From CAG-177 sp964587915 (GTDB lineage: Bacteria; Bacillota; Clostridia; Oscillospirales; Acutalibacteraceae), in the NCBI GenBank assembly GCA_964587915.1, contig CAZPMK010000014.1:1-41669 (forward strand): a stretch of 41,669 nt of DNA, in the 5' to 3' direction. A program made the position numbers and the translations under genes. The stretch's first letter is position 1, and each line of letters starts with the position of its first letter. This document shows positions 23,479-31,882 of the stretch, piece after piece. The notes beneath the pieces are model-generated. The model had not been told where the DNA came from. It made no database searches and saw nothing but the letters and a program-made list of their open reading frames with translations.

Positions 23479-23961
23479 TCATTCGGTTACGCTGCCGCTT
23501 ATTTCATCAAGCAGCTCACCTGTTACGGGAACGCTGTACGGGGTAATTATGTAAGCTCTGCCCGCAACCTTTTTGAATGCGCCGTGATTTGCATAGGCAA
23601 CACCGTAAAGGAAGTCGATTATTCTCTGGGAAGCATCGTTGGGGCAGGTCTCAAGGTTCAAAATAACAATTCTCTTTTCGTTAAGGATATCGGCAACCTC
23701 GGCAACATCCTCGAAACGGTCAATCTTTTGGAACACTACATGGGGCTTTACCTGACCGGCAGTGCCCTTTGAAGAATTGATGTTGACGACGTTTCCCGCG
23801 GAGGCTCTTTCACTCTTTGTATGAACCGATTGAACCGTAGGCTCAGCAGTCGGCATTGAGGGTGAAAAATCAAAATCGTCCTCATACTCCTGCTCGTCAC
23901 TCTCGATATAATCGTCATCGGTACCGTTGATAAATTTCTTGATAGTGTCTTTAATATTCAT
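23479..23961 (-). CDS. sepF: Cell division protein SepF
   Basis: SepF binds FtsZ and helps form the division ring at the membrane. The protein has 160 residues. An N-terminal amphipathic helix (MNIKDTIKKFING) likely binds membrane, followed by an acidic, flexible linker, then the compact SepF domain from about residue 75 (VVFQKIDRFEDVAEVADILN, VILNLETCPNDASQRIIDFL) to the end. Order yggS-sepF-divIVA agrees with Bacillus ylmE-sepF-(ylmG-ylmH)-divIVA. Confidence 0.93.
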   Translation of the reverse strand: MNIKDTIKKFINGTDDDYIESDEQEYEDDFDFSPSMPTAEPTVQSVHTKSERASAGNVVNINSSKGTAGQVKPHVVFQKIDRFEDVAEVADILNEKRIVILNLETCPNDASQRIIDFLYGVAYANHGAFKKVAGRAYIITPYSVPVTGELLDEISGSVTE

Positions 23962-23976
23962 TGTTAGTCCTCCTTG

Positions 23977-24702
23977 TTATCTGTAAATCCTTGAGCCGAA
24001 AATCGCCGAACCGACTCGCACGAGATTCGCACCTTCAAGGATAGCCTGTTTGTAATCGCCCGACATTCCCATAGAAAGAATGTTCATACCTATATTATCT
24101 ATTTTTTTATCGCGAATGTCAATAAACAGTTGATGCATATTTGAAAAAATTGCTCGAATTTCGCTCTCTTTTTCGCAAATCGGAGCTACGCACATGAGTC
24201 CGTTGACAGAAATGCCCTGAATTTCGGCTGTTTCGTACACCTTTTCAAAAATTTCATCGGGTGTAAAGCCGAACTTGCTTTCCTCATTTCCGACGTTGAT
24301 TTCGAGAAGAACCTTGGTGGTAACGCCCGCCTCAAGGGAACGCTTGCCGATTTCCCGTGCTATTGAAACGGTATCTACGGATTGCACCGTATCGACTCGC
24401 CCGACAATTTTTTTCACCTTGTTCGATTGCAGGTGACCGATAAGATGAGCCTTGCATTCGGTGAGATTAAGCTCCGCTTCCTTTGAAAGAAATTCCTGCA
24501 CCTTATTCTCGCCGATAAGATTTATACCGCAGTCAACGGCATGGTTTATAAAACGGCTTTCAACGGTTTTTGTTACCGCCATGAGACTGATATCCTCGGG
24601 TTTTCTTCCCGAAGCCTCGGCCGCTGCCGCGATTTCATGACGAATCAGCTTCAGATTTTCTTCAATCGCCGTAAATCTTTCGTTATCCGATAACCATTCC
24701 AT
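23977..24702 (-). CDS. yggS: YggS/PLPBP family pyridoxal phosphate homeostasis protein
   Basis: This 241-residue protein binds pyridoxal 5'-phosphate and helps keep its level in balance. MAVTKTVESRFI holds the cofactor-binding Lys, and HLIGHLQSNKVKKI, SMGMSGDYKQAI and LVRVGSAIFG are family hallmarks. AAAGGA precedes the ATG. It overlaps the end of the HlyD-like gene by 20 nt. In Bacillus the homologue is ylmE, in front of sepF, as here. It has no known direct division function. Confidence 0.94.
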   Translation of the reverse strand: MEWLSDNERFTAIEENLKLIRHEIAAAAEASGRKPEDISLMAVTKTVESRFINHAVDCGINLIGENKVQEFLSKEAELNLTECKAHLIGHLQSNKVKKIVGRVDTVQSVDTVSIAREIGKRSLEAGVTTKVLLEINVGNEESKFGFTPDEIFEKVYETAEIQGISVNGLMCVAPICEKESEIRAIFSNMHQLFIDIRDKKIDNIGMNILSMGMSGDYKQAILEGANLVRVGSAIFGSRIYR

Positions 24703-25924
24703 CCTTTAACTCCTTTCCCGAAACAAACACCTCGTCATAAAGAGAAAGGTAATCATATCCCTTTTTCTTCATCTCGGATTTACGCTCCTGTGAGGGTTCG
24801 TCCGCAATAATATAATCATCCGTGGCATAGAGCGTATCAACCGCCCTGAATTCCACAATATTCGCAAGTCTTACATAAACGCCGGTAACATTGTCCTCAT
24901 TAACTCTGAGTGCCTGCTTGCTGACCTTCAGTCCTGTGTATTCGTTAAGTATTACCGAACCGCTTACGTGCCTAAGCGTTGCAAGCTGTTCATTCATTAA
25001 ATTGCATTTGAAAACAACAAGATTTTCGCCGTCCGTCGCGGGCTTTACGGCATATGCAGTCGCCTTAACGCTTGAATTGCCGAGCCTTAAAGGGTATTCG
25101 GAATTGAGCTTCAGCGTTGACGCCGCACCGTTATCGAGAACGCAGGCAATATACCAGCTGTAACCGCTGATTATCTTGCCGAGAGCTTGCTTTGATGTTG
25201 CGGTTTCTTCGCCGTTAAAGGCATCGGTGAGCATCTGCACGGTCAAGGTGTCGATATCCGAAGCGGAAAGTCTGCCCTCGTATCCGTCCAAGCGGCTGAC
25301 GTAATATCCCGAGCTTTCCGCAGCAACTATGCCTGAGGGGGTACTGCTCGATGAAAGTGCGGCAATTTGAGCTTCAAGCTCGGCAATTGCGGCAGAGCAA
25401 TCAACTGTTTCTCCGAGAGATATCTGCTTTCGGGAGAGCTTTTCGGCAAACGCAAGCTCGAAATCGGATAATTCGGACAAATCGTTATTGTATGCCAAAT
25501 CCAATATGCCGACAAAATCATCGTTTATCTCCTCGGAGAGCTTTTCTATATCTGCATTTGCGAGCTTTAAACCCGAACTTATTTTCTTGTATACCGCCAG
25601 CTTTTCGTTGAGAGTTTTAAGCATTGAATAATTTGAAGCACTTTGCTCCGACGGAAAAAACGCCGCAATCTCGCTTCCTCTGCTGACTCTTTCACCGTTT
25701 ACGGCAATCGGCAGAATAACTCCGGAGCCGCTTGAATCAAGAATAACCTCGTCACGGATTATATACATTTCGGCATTGACGGATTCCGAAACGGTCTGAG
25801 TTCGCACGGTGACGGTACTGTAATTCTTGCCGACAAGCTCATATACCTGCACGCCCAAATATCCGAAAACAATCAGTGCGGAAAGCACGGAAAGAATCTT
25901 TATAAGTATTCCCTTTTGTCTCAT
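24683..25924 (-). CDS. HlyD-like membrane protein in the division cluster
   Basis: This 413-residue protein has one N-terminal membrane helix (about residues 8-28) and an extracytoplasmic part. The opening after the helix (TVTVRTQTVSESVNAEMYIIRDE, then SGVILPIAVNGERVSRGSEIA) resembles the barrel-sandwich hybrid domain of HlyD/MFP adaptors, followed by a helical hairpin with LNEKLAVYKKI and ending in a return beta part. The start at 25924 has AGGAGG; the longer frame to 25942 overlaps the miaA stop. No transporter partner is in this window. Its location between miaA and yggS suggests a general or division-related role. Function is not known. Confidence 0.6.
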   Translation of the reverse strand: MRQKGILIKILSVLSALIVFGYLGVQVYELVGKNYSTVTVRTQTVSESVNAEMYIIRDEVILDSSGSGVILPIAVNGERVSRGSEIAAFFPSEQSASNYSMLKTLNEKLAVYKKISSGLKLANADIEKLSEEINDDFVGILDLAYNNDLSELSDFELAFAEKLSRKQISLGETVDCSAAIAELEAQIAALSSSSTPSGIVAAESSGYYVSRLDGYEGRLSASDIDTLTVQMLTDAFNGEETATSKQALGKIISGYSWYIACVLDNGAASTLKLNSEYPLRLGNSSVKATAYAVKPATDGENLVVFKCNLMNEQLATLRHVSGSVILNEYTGLKVSKQALRVNEDNVTGVYVRLANIVEFRAVDTLYATDDYIIADEPSQERKSEMKKKGYDYLSLYDEVFVSGKELKDGMVIG

Positions 25925-25935
25925 CTTCACGCCTC

Positions 25936-26868
25936 CTAACAAAGAATTTCAAGTGCGGCATTAAGCAAATCGCCCGAATCGGCGTAATCGTCAATATATA
26001 AAAATTTAATTCTTTCGTCCCGTCTGAACCAAGTGAGCTGTCGTTTTGCGTAACGCCTTGTTTGCATTTTGAGATTTTCAACGCATTCTTCAAGGCTCTT
26101 TTCGCCCGAAAAATACGGATACAGCTCTTTATATCCTATCGCCTGCTTTGCCGTTCTTCCGAGAGGACACTCAAAAAAGCTCTGTGCCTCATCGAGAAGC
26201 CCGGCTTCAAGCATCAAATCAACACGGCGGTTTATTCTGTCGTAAAGCACCTGTCTGTCTCTTGCATCAAGGCACACCGTTGTAAACTCGAACGGCGACG
26301 GCTCTTTTTTGGATTCGCTGTTTTGATAGGTCAGGGTTTTCCCCGTAGTATGATAAATTTCAAGTGCTCTGATTATCCTGCCCAAATTATTTTCATGGAG
26401 CTTTGATGCCGCTTCGGGGTCAATTTCAGCAAGCTGTTCAAGCAAAACGGAAGCACCCTCACGCTCGGCTTTGAGCTTCAATTTCTCACGGTATTCAATA
26501 TCCGACTTTTCGGGCAGAAATGTAATATTATCCGCAAGGGATGAATAATACAGTCCCGTCCCTCCGACGAGCACCGCTTTTTTTCCGCGTGAAGTAATAT
26601 CATAAATCGCATCGGATGCCGCCTTGATATAATCGGCAACGCTGAACGGCTCATCGGGGCTTAAAAATCCCACAAGATGATGCGTAATTCCGCACATTTC
26701 CTCTGCCGTCGGCTTTGCGGTGGCGATATTCATTCCTTTATATATTTGCATTGAATCGCAGGAGACAACCTCGCCTCCCGTTGCCTTGCAAATCTCAACG
26801 GCAAGAGAGGTTTTTCCGCTCGCTGTCGGTCCGACCACTGCCGCCACGGGTATTTTAGACTCTGCCAA
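25936..26868 (-). CDS. miaA: tRNA dimethylallyltransferase
   Basis: MiaA adds a dimethylallyl group to adenosine 37 of tRNAs that read codons starting with U. It has 310 residues. The P-loop is GPTASGKTSLA, then SCDSMQIYKGMNIATAKP with the conserved Asp and the substrate-binding region, and LVGGTGLY. The start is TTG at 26868, 14 nt inside the mutL end, with GGA about 9 nt upstream. The MiaB methylthiotransferase that acts next on the same base is the first gene of the operon. Confidence 0.95.
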   Translation of the reverse strand: MAESKIPVAAVVGPTASGKTSLAVEICKATGGEVVSCDSMQIYKGMNIATAKPTAEEMCGITHHLVGFLSPDEPFSVADYIKAASDAIYDITSRGKKAVLVGGTGLYYSSLADNITFLPEKSDIEYREKLKLKAEREGASVLLEQLAEIDPEAASKLHENNLGRIIRALEIYHTTGKTLTYQNSESKKEPSPFEFTTVCLDARDRQVLYDRINRRVDLMLEAGLLDEAQSFFECPLGRTAKQAIGYKELYPYFSGEKSLEECVENLKMQTRRYAKRQLTWFRRDERIKFLYIDDYADSGDLLNAALEILC

Positions 26869-28735
26869 AGTTCTTTTCCAACTCTCTTTGCGTTATTTCA
26901 ATGAGCACGGGTCTGCCGTGCGGACAGTAGCGTATTTCGGGCATTGAAAGAAGCTGTTTTGCAAACCGTTCCATTTCAAGTCTTGAAGTGAAGTTTCCTG
27001 CCTTTATTGCACTTCGGCAAGCAACCGAATGGAATATCCAGTCGAGTTTTTCAAAGGAAACATCCTGCTTCTTTTCAACGAATCTGCCCGCTATTTCCTC
27101 CATGACCTCGGGAACGTCATCGACAGAAAGTTCCATGGGGCATTCTCTGACTATTATACAGCCGCTTCCGAAATCCTCAACCGAAAAGCCGGAAGTGTTT
27201 ATAAGCTCGATATTCTCAATCACCGCCGCATACTCCTCTTTTGAAAGGGTCACCGTGACGGGTGCAAGAAGAAGCTGTGCGGAACGCTCACCGCTTTCAT
27301 TTTTCAGCTTTTCATATATTATTCTCTCATGTGCGGCGTGCTTGTCAATAACGATGAGCTTGCCGCCGTATTCACAGATTATGTATGTTTTGAACGCTTC
27401 GCCCACAAGAGTGAAGCTCTCTTCGTCAAAATTCGTCTCAACCGTTTTCGGATTAATATCGGTCTGTGTTTGCAAAATCGGCTCTTGCTTCTTTTGCGTC
27501 GCGGGATTCCCGAGAAGAATGTCATCAAGGCTTTCTTCGTTGTTCGGGACAACGCTTTTCGGAGCGGCAAACGACTGCGGCTTAGCTCTTTCAAACGACG
27601 GTTTTTCTTCAATCGGCATTACGGCACGGATAAAAAAATCGTCTTTTTTCACCCTGTCGGCAGTAATCCTGAGCTGTTCCGCAGGCTTTTCCGGCTCCTT
27701 GCGATAATCAACAGACTGAACATTTCTGCTGAACTGCTTTGGAGTATCACCCTCGGCAAGTGCATTTTTGCAGGCATAATATACCGCCGTAAATATCAGC
27801 CGTTCATCGGAAAATCTGACCTCGGTTTTTGCGGGATGCACATTGACATCCACAAGAGACGGGTCAAGCTCTATATTCAAAACGCATGACGGGAATTTTC
27901 CCACCATTATCGAATTTTTATATCCTTCGCTCAAAGCGGCACTGCCCGTACCCGTTTTAACAAGTCTGTTGTTTATAAAGAAAAACTGCATATTCCTGTT
28001 GGGTCTTGATGCAGTGGGCTTTGAAATGTATCCGCTGACCTTAACGGGACCGCTTTCGCCCTGTGTCGGAATAAGCTCAGAGGAAAAATCTTTCCCGAAT
28101 ATTTCTCTGATACAGCTTAAAAGGTCGCCGCTTCCGCTTGTTATAAGCGTTTGCTTTCCGTCACGGATAAAACGGAAGGATATTTCGGGATGCGACAACG
28201 CTATTCGGTCAACCACAGCCGCCACCGCATTGGCTTCGGTAACGTCCTTTTTGAGGAATTTCATTCTTGCGGGAGTTTTGTAAAAGAGGTCACGCACGAT
28301 AATCGTTGTTCCCTTAGGACAGCCGGCATCGTCAAGTGTCTGCTCTTCGCCGTTCTCTATGACATAATGTGTACCGATTTCTTCATCACGTTCACAGGTC
28401 ATAAGCTCAACTCTCGCAACCGCACTTATGCTCGCAAGTGCTTCGCCGCGGAATCCGAGAGTGAAAATGGAATTCAAATCCTCCGAGGTTTCTATTTTGC
28501 TCGTTGCATGGCTGACAAAGGCGTTGCGGATATCCTCTCTGCCGATGCCGCAACCGTCGTCGGTTATTCTTATGTACGATATTCCGCCGTTTCTGATTTC
28601 GGCGGTTATGGTGCGGGCACCCGCATCAATTGAATTTTCAAGAAGCTCCTTAACTACCGAGGACGGGCGTTCCACGACCTCTCCTGCGGCAATAAGCTCC
28701 GCCAGCTGTTTCGGCAAAACATTTATCCTCGGCAT
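26855..28735 (-). CDS. mutL: DNA mismatch repair protein MutL
   Basis: This 626-residue MutL has an N-terminal GHKL ATPase domain with motifs ELLENSIDAGA, DDGCGIGREDI and GFRGEALASISAV, a linker, and a C-terminal dimer/endonuclease domain. The endonuclease motif is present as DKHAAHERIIYEKL (usual DQHAAxxRxxYE), with SVACRSAIKAG and YCPHGRPVLI as the zinc-site parts. This fits a nicking MutL without MutH. AAGGAG precedes the ATG. It follows mutS by 14 nt. Confidence 0.96.
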   Translation of the reverse strand: MPRINVLPKQLAELIAAGEVVERPSSVVKELLENSIDAGARTITAEIRNGGISYIRITDDGCGIGREDIRNAFVSHATSKIETSEDLNSIFTLGFRGEALASISAVARVELMTCERDEEIGTHYVIENGEEQTLDDAGCPKGTTIIVRDLFYKTPARMKFLKKDVTEANAVAAVVDRIALSHPEISFRFIRDGKQTLITSGSGDLLSCIREIFGKDFSSELIPTQGESGPVKVSGYISKPTASRPNRNMQFFFINNRLVKTGTGSAALSEGYKNSIMVGKFPSCVLNIELDPSLVDVNVHPAKTEVRFSDERLIFTAVYYACKNALAEGDTPKQFSRNVQSVDYRKEPEKPAEQLRITADRVKKDDFFIRAVMPIEEKPSFERAKPQSFAAPKSVVPNNEESLDDILLGNPATQKKQEPILQTQTDINPKTVETNFDEESFTLVGEAFKTYIICEYGGKLIVIDKHAAHERIIYEKLKNESGERSAQLLLAPVTVTLSKEEYAAVIENIELINTSGFSVEDFGSGCIIVRECPMELSVDDVPEVMEEIAGRFVEKKQDVSFEKLDWIFHSVACRSAIKAGNFTSRLEMERFAKQLLSMPEIRYCPHGRPVLIEITQRELEKNFGRV

Positions 28736-28749
28736 AATTTCACTCCTTT

Positions 28750-31356
28750 TTAACTGTTCGCCTGCTTTGAAAGCTCATACAAAACGCTGAGAGCTTCAAT
28801 CGGCGTCAAGGTATTTACATCTGTTTTTCTCAGCTTTTCAACAATTTCTTCGGCTTTTGAAGTACCGAATGAAAGCTGAGTTTCGTCTTCGTTTTGCTGT
28901 TGAGGTGCAGGAGCGGGTCTGCTTATTCCGCTGTCCTCAAGCTCTTTGAGCACAACCTTTGCACGCTCAACAACGCTGTTCGGAACGCCTGCGAGCTTTG
29001 CAACCTCTATACCGTAGCTTCCGTCGGCACAACCGGCAACAATGCGGCGTAAAAAGGTGATGTCGTCTCCCCTCTTTTTGACGGAAACATTATAATTCTT
29101 AACACCGCTCACCGTGCTTTCAAGTTCCGTCAGCTCATGGTAATGCGTTGCAAAAAGAGTTTTTGCACCCAAACGGCGTTTATCGGCGGCAAATTCAAGC
29201 ACCGCCCGAGCTATGCTCATTCCGTCAAAGGTGGAGGTTCCTCTGCCTATTTCATCGAAAATTATAAGGCTCTGTGAGCTTGCGTGTCTGAGAATATCCG
29301 CAACCTCGTTCATCTCGACCATAAAGGTGGACGAACCGGAGGAAAGGTCATCCGACGCACCTATTCTTGTGAATATGCCGTCAACTATGCACAGCTCTGC
29401 CGCCGTTGCGGGAACAAAGCTGCCTGCCTGAGCCATAAGAGATATCAAGGCAACCTGACGCATATATGTTGATTTTCCTGCCATATTCGGACCGGTTATT
29501 ATTGCACAGCGGTTATCCGCACAATCGAGCACGGTATCATTCGGCACAAACGGAGAATCGGACATTTTTTCCACCACGGGATGCCTTCCGTCGGTAATTC
29601 TTATCGCAGTACCCGCATTTATTTCGGGACGACAATAATTGTTCTCAACCGCCACTCTTGCAAAGGAACAAAGAACATCGGCACAAGCAACGCATGAAGC
29701 CGCCTTTTGGATTTCGTACAGCCTTTCCGCCGCTTTTTTTCTGACCGATTCAAATATTTCATATTCAAGACGCACCGTTTGCTCCTGTGCACCGAGAACC
29801 TTGGATTCAAGATCTTTAAGCTCCTGAGTTATGTATCGCTCGCAATTTGCAAGGGTCTGCTTACGGATATATTCCTCGGGAACAAGCTCCTTGAACGAAT
29901 TTGATACTTCAATATAATATCCGAAAACACGGTTATATCCGATTTTCAGCTTTTTGATTCCCGTTCTCTCCTGCTCACGCTGTTGTATTTCCGCAATGTA
30001 GCCCTTTCCGTTGTTGACTATATTACGCAGCTCGTCAAGCTCGGCATTGAAGCCGTCATTTATCATGCCGCCCTCACGAACGGAAAACGGCGGCTCGGAA
30101 ACGATTGCTCTGTCTATTACATCGGCAATTTCTTCAAGATTGGCAATATCGCCGTCAAGCTCTTTGAGCAATGAGCTGTTGCAAGAGGAAAGATATTTCT
30201 TTATAAGCGGCAAGCGATTGAGAGTGAATGAAAGAGCTTTAAGCTCACGGGCATTCGCCGTTGCATAAGCTATTCTCGTTATCAAACGCTCTATATCCTG
30301 ACAGCCCGTCAAGGCTTCTGTCAAGTCTGCCCTTACAATGGGCGATGAGGTAAGCTCGTCCACGGCGTTGAGGCGTTTTGTAATCTTGCCGACATTCAAA
30401 AGCGGCTGTTCGAGCCAGCTTCTGAGCATTCTTTTACCCATTGAGGTTTTGGTCTTATCGAGCACCCACAAAAGAGAGCCCTTACGCTCACGGTTTCTCA
30501 TGGTCTCGGTGATTTCAAGATTCCGAAGTGCCGAAACGTCAAGACGCATAAAACTGCCGTCACCGTAATAATCTATATCGCGGATATTTTGCAAATCATT
30601 TTTTTGAACGCTTCCGAGATAATCAAGCGCCGCACCCAAAGCGGCAACAGCACCGTCGGCATCGGAAAGTCCCAAATCGGAAAGAGAAGATACGCCGAAA
30701 TGACGGATAACCTCGGCGGAGGCTTTTGAAAGGTCAAAGCAAGCATCGTCAAGCAAATCGCAGGAGGAGGTAATTCTGTCCTTGATAAACGCAGTAACCT
30801 GTCCGCATTCGAGCAAAGCGGCATTGAATACCGTTTCACTCGGCATAAATCTGCCCAGCTCGTTTATCATTCTGCGTTGCGAATCCTTGCTTTCAAACTG
30901 CGTTAAATGAACGCCGCCCGTGGAAACATCGACAAAGCACATTCCGACACAGCTTTTCAGCACGCAAATGCAGGCAAGAAAATTGTTTTTGCTCTCATCA
31001 AGCATTGTGCTTTCTATAACCGTACCGGGGGTGATTACTCTTGTTACATCCCTTTTAACGATTCCTTTTGCAAGTGCGGGATCTTCAAGCTGCTCACAAA
31101 TGGCAACCTTGTAGCCCTTTGCAACAAGGCGTGCAATATATGAATCAACGCTGTGGAACGGAACGCCGCACATCGGCGCACGCTCCTCCTGACCGCAATC
31201 CCTGCCCGTGAGGACAAGCTCCAAAACGCTCGAAGCGATCTTGGCATCCTCAAAAAACATCTCGTAAAAGTCGCCGAGACGGAACATGAGGATCGTATCG
31301 GGATATTGTTCTTTTATTTGAAAATATTGCTTCATCATCGGGGTGAGCTCTGCCAT
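28750..31356 (-). CDS. mutS: DNA mismatch repair protein MutS
   Basis: MutS recognises mispaired bases. The protein has 868 residues, normal. The N-terminal mismatch-contact motif is DFYEMFFEDA (Phe-x-Glu), the connector and core domains follow, then the ATPase with GPNMAGKSTYMRQ and DEIGRGTSTFDG, ATHYHEL, and a C-terminal dimerisation tail. The only site upstream is AAAGG at 12 nt. A perfect hairpin lies before it at 31383-31403. It is in the classic miaB-ricA-mutS-mutL order. Confidence 0.97.
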   Translation of the reverse strand: MAELTPMMKQYFQIKEQYPDTILMFRLGDFYEMFFEDAKIASSVLELVLTGRDCGQEERAPMCGVPFHSVDSYIARLVAKGYKVAICEQLEDPALAKGIVKRDVTRVITPGTVIESTMLDESKNNFLACICVLKSCVGMCFVDVSTGGVHLTQFESKDSQRRMINELGRFMPSETVFNAALLECGQVTAFIKDRITSSCDLLDDACFDLSKASAEVIRHFGVSSLSDLGLSDADGAVAALGAALDYLGSVQKNDLQNIRDIDYYGDGSFMRLDVSALRNLEITETMRNRERKGSLLWVLDKTKTSMGKRMLRSWLEQPLLNVGKITKRLNAVDELTSSPIVRADLTEALTGCQDIERLITRIAYATANARELKALSFTLNRLPLIKKYLSSCNSSLLKELDGDIANLEEIADVIDRAIVSEPPFSVREGGMINDGFNAELDELRNIVNNGKGYIAEIQQREQERTGIKKLKIGYNRVFGYYIEVSNSFKELVPEEYIRKQTLANCERYITQELKDLESKVLGAQEQTVRLEYEIFESVRKKAAERLYEIQKAASCVACADVLCSFARVAVENNYCRPEINAGTAIRITDGRHPVVEKMSDSPFVPNDTVLDCADNRCAIITGPNMAGKSTYMRQVALISLMAQAGSFVPATAAELCIVDGIFTRIGASDDLSSGSSTFMVEMNEVADILRHASSQSLIIFDEIGRGTSTFDGMSIARAVLEFAADKRRLGAKTLFATHYHELTELESTVSGVKNYNVSVKKRGDDITFLRRIVAGCADGSYGIEVAKLAGVPNSVVERAKVVLKELEDSGISRPAPAPQQQNEDETQLSFGTSKAEEIVEKLRKTDVNTLTPIEALSVLYELSKQANS

Positions 31357-31382
31357 TGGTCAACCATACCTTTCAAAAGCCC

Positions 31383-31403
31383 CCGAGGAGAATTTCTCCT
31401 CGG
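31383..31403 (-). repeat. Perfect hairpin between ricA and mutS
   Basis: CCGAGGAGAA and TTCTCCTCGG are a 10-bp inverted repeat with a one-base centre, so about 8 pairs with a small loop. On the minus strand the sequence after it is GGGCTTTTG, with only four T at a distance, so termination would be partial. It may trim mutSL expression relative to miaB-ricA. Confidence 0.6.
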
Positions 31404-31419
31404 AAAGCGAATTTATAAA

Positions 31420-31830
31420 TCAGTGGCAACCGCTGCAGGAGGAGCATTCTCCGCCGCAGTCATGCTCTTGATGAGGCTCGCAGGTTGCGGGATCCTCGCC
31501 CTGAAGGCAAAGAGCAAAAATGCTGTTGATGTACTGCATAAGGCTGTCAACCTCGCCTCTTGCTTCCTCGTAAGCCTTCATGTTGGGGTTTGCCATTATC
31601 TGAGCGTAGATTTCGCCAAATTCCTTATCGTAGGCTTCGAGCTTCTGCTCATTCTTGTCTTCCTTTGCCGCTTCGTGCTGGAAAGACATCTGTACAAGCT
31701 GTATCTTGGCAATAAGCTCGTTAAGGGTGTTGTCTGCCTCGTTTGCTTTCTGTGCTTCCATGAGCTTTATGCAACGTTCGTCCTGCTGAAGTGCCGCACC
31801 GAGCTCTCTTGCTTTTGCAATTACGTCCAT
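31420..31830 (-). CDS. ricA: YlbF/YmcA family protein with Cys-rich tail (RicA-like)
   Basis: This 136-residue helical protein is of the YlbF/YmcA (Com_YlbF) family. In B. subtilis YmcA (RicA) forms a complex with YlbF and YaaT that carries Fe-S clusters and adjusts RNase Y. The gene order miaB-ymcA-(cotE)-mutS-mutL is the same there, which points to RicA. The C-terminus is CEPHQEHDCGGECSSCSGCH, with five or more Cys and three His in a short tail, strongly suggestive of metal or Fe-S binding. The start at 31830 has AGGAGA; the longer frame to 31893 overlaps miaB. RicA versus YlbF is decided by order. Confidence 0.8.
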   Translation of the reverse strand: MDVIAKARELGAALQQDERCIKLMEAQKANEADNTLNELIAKIQLVQMSFQHEAAKEDKNEQKLEAYDKEFGEIYAQIMANPNMKAYEEARGEVDSLMQYINSIFALCLQGEDPATCEPHQEHDCGGECSSCSGCH

Positions 31831-31882
31831 TTTTGTTTCTCCTAACATTGTTTTATTATAATAGCTTTCGCATATTAACGAT

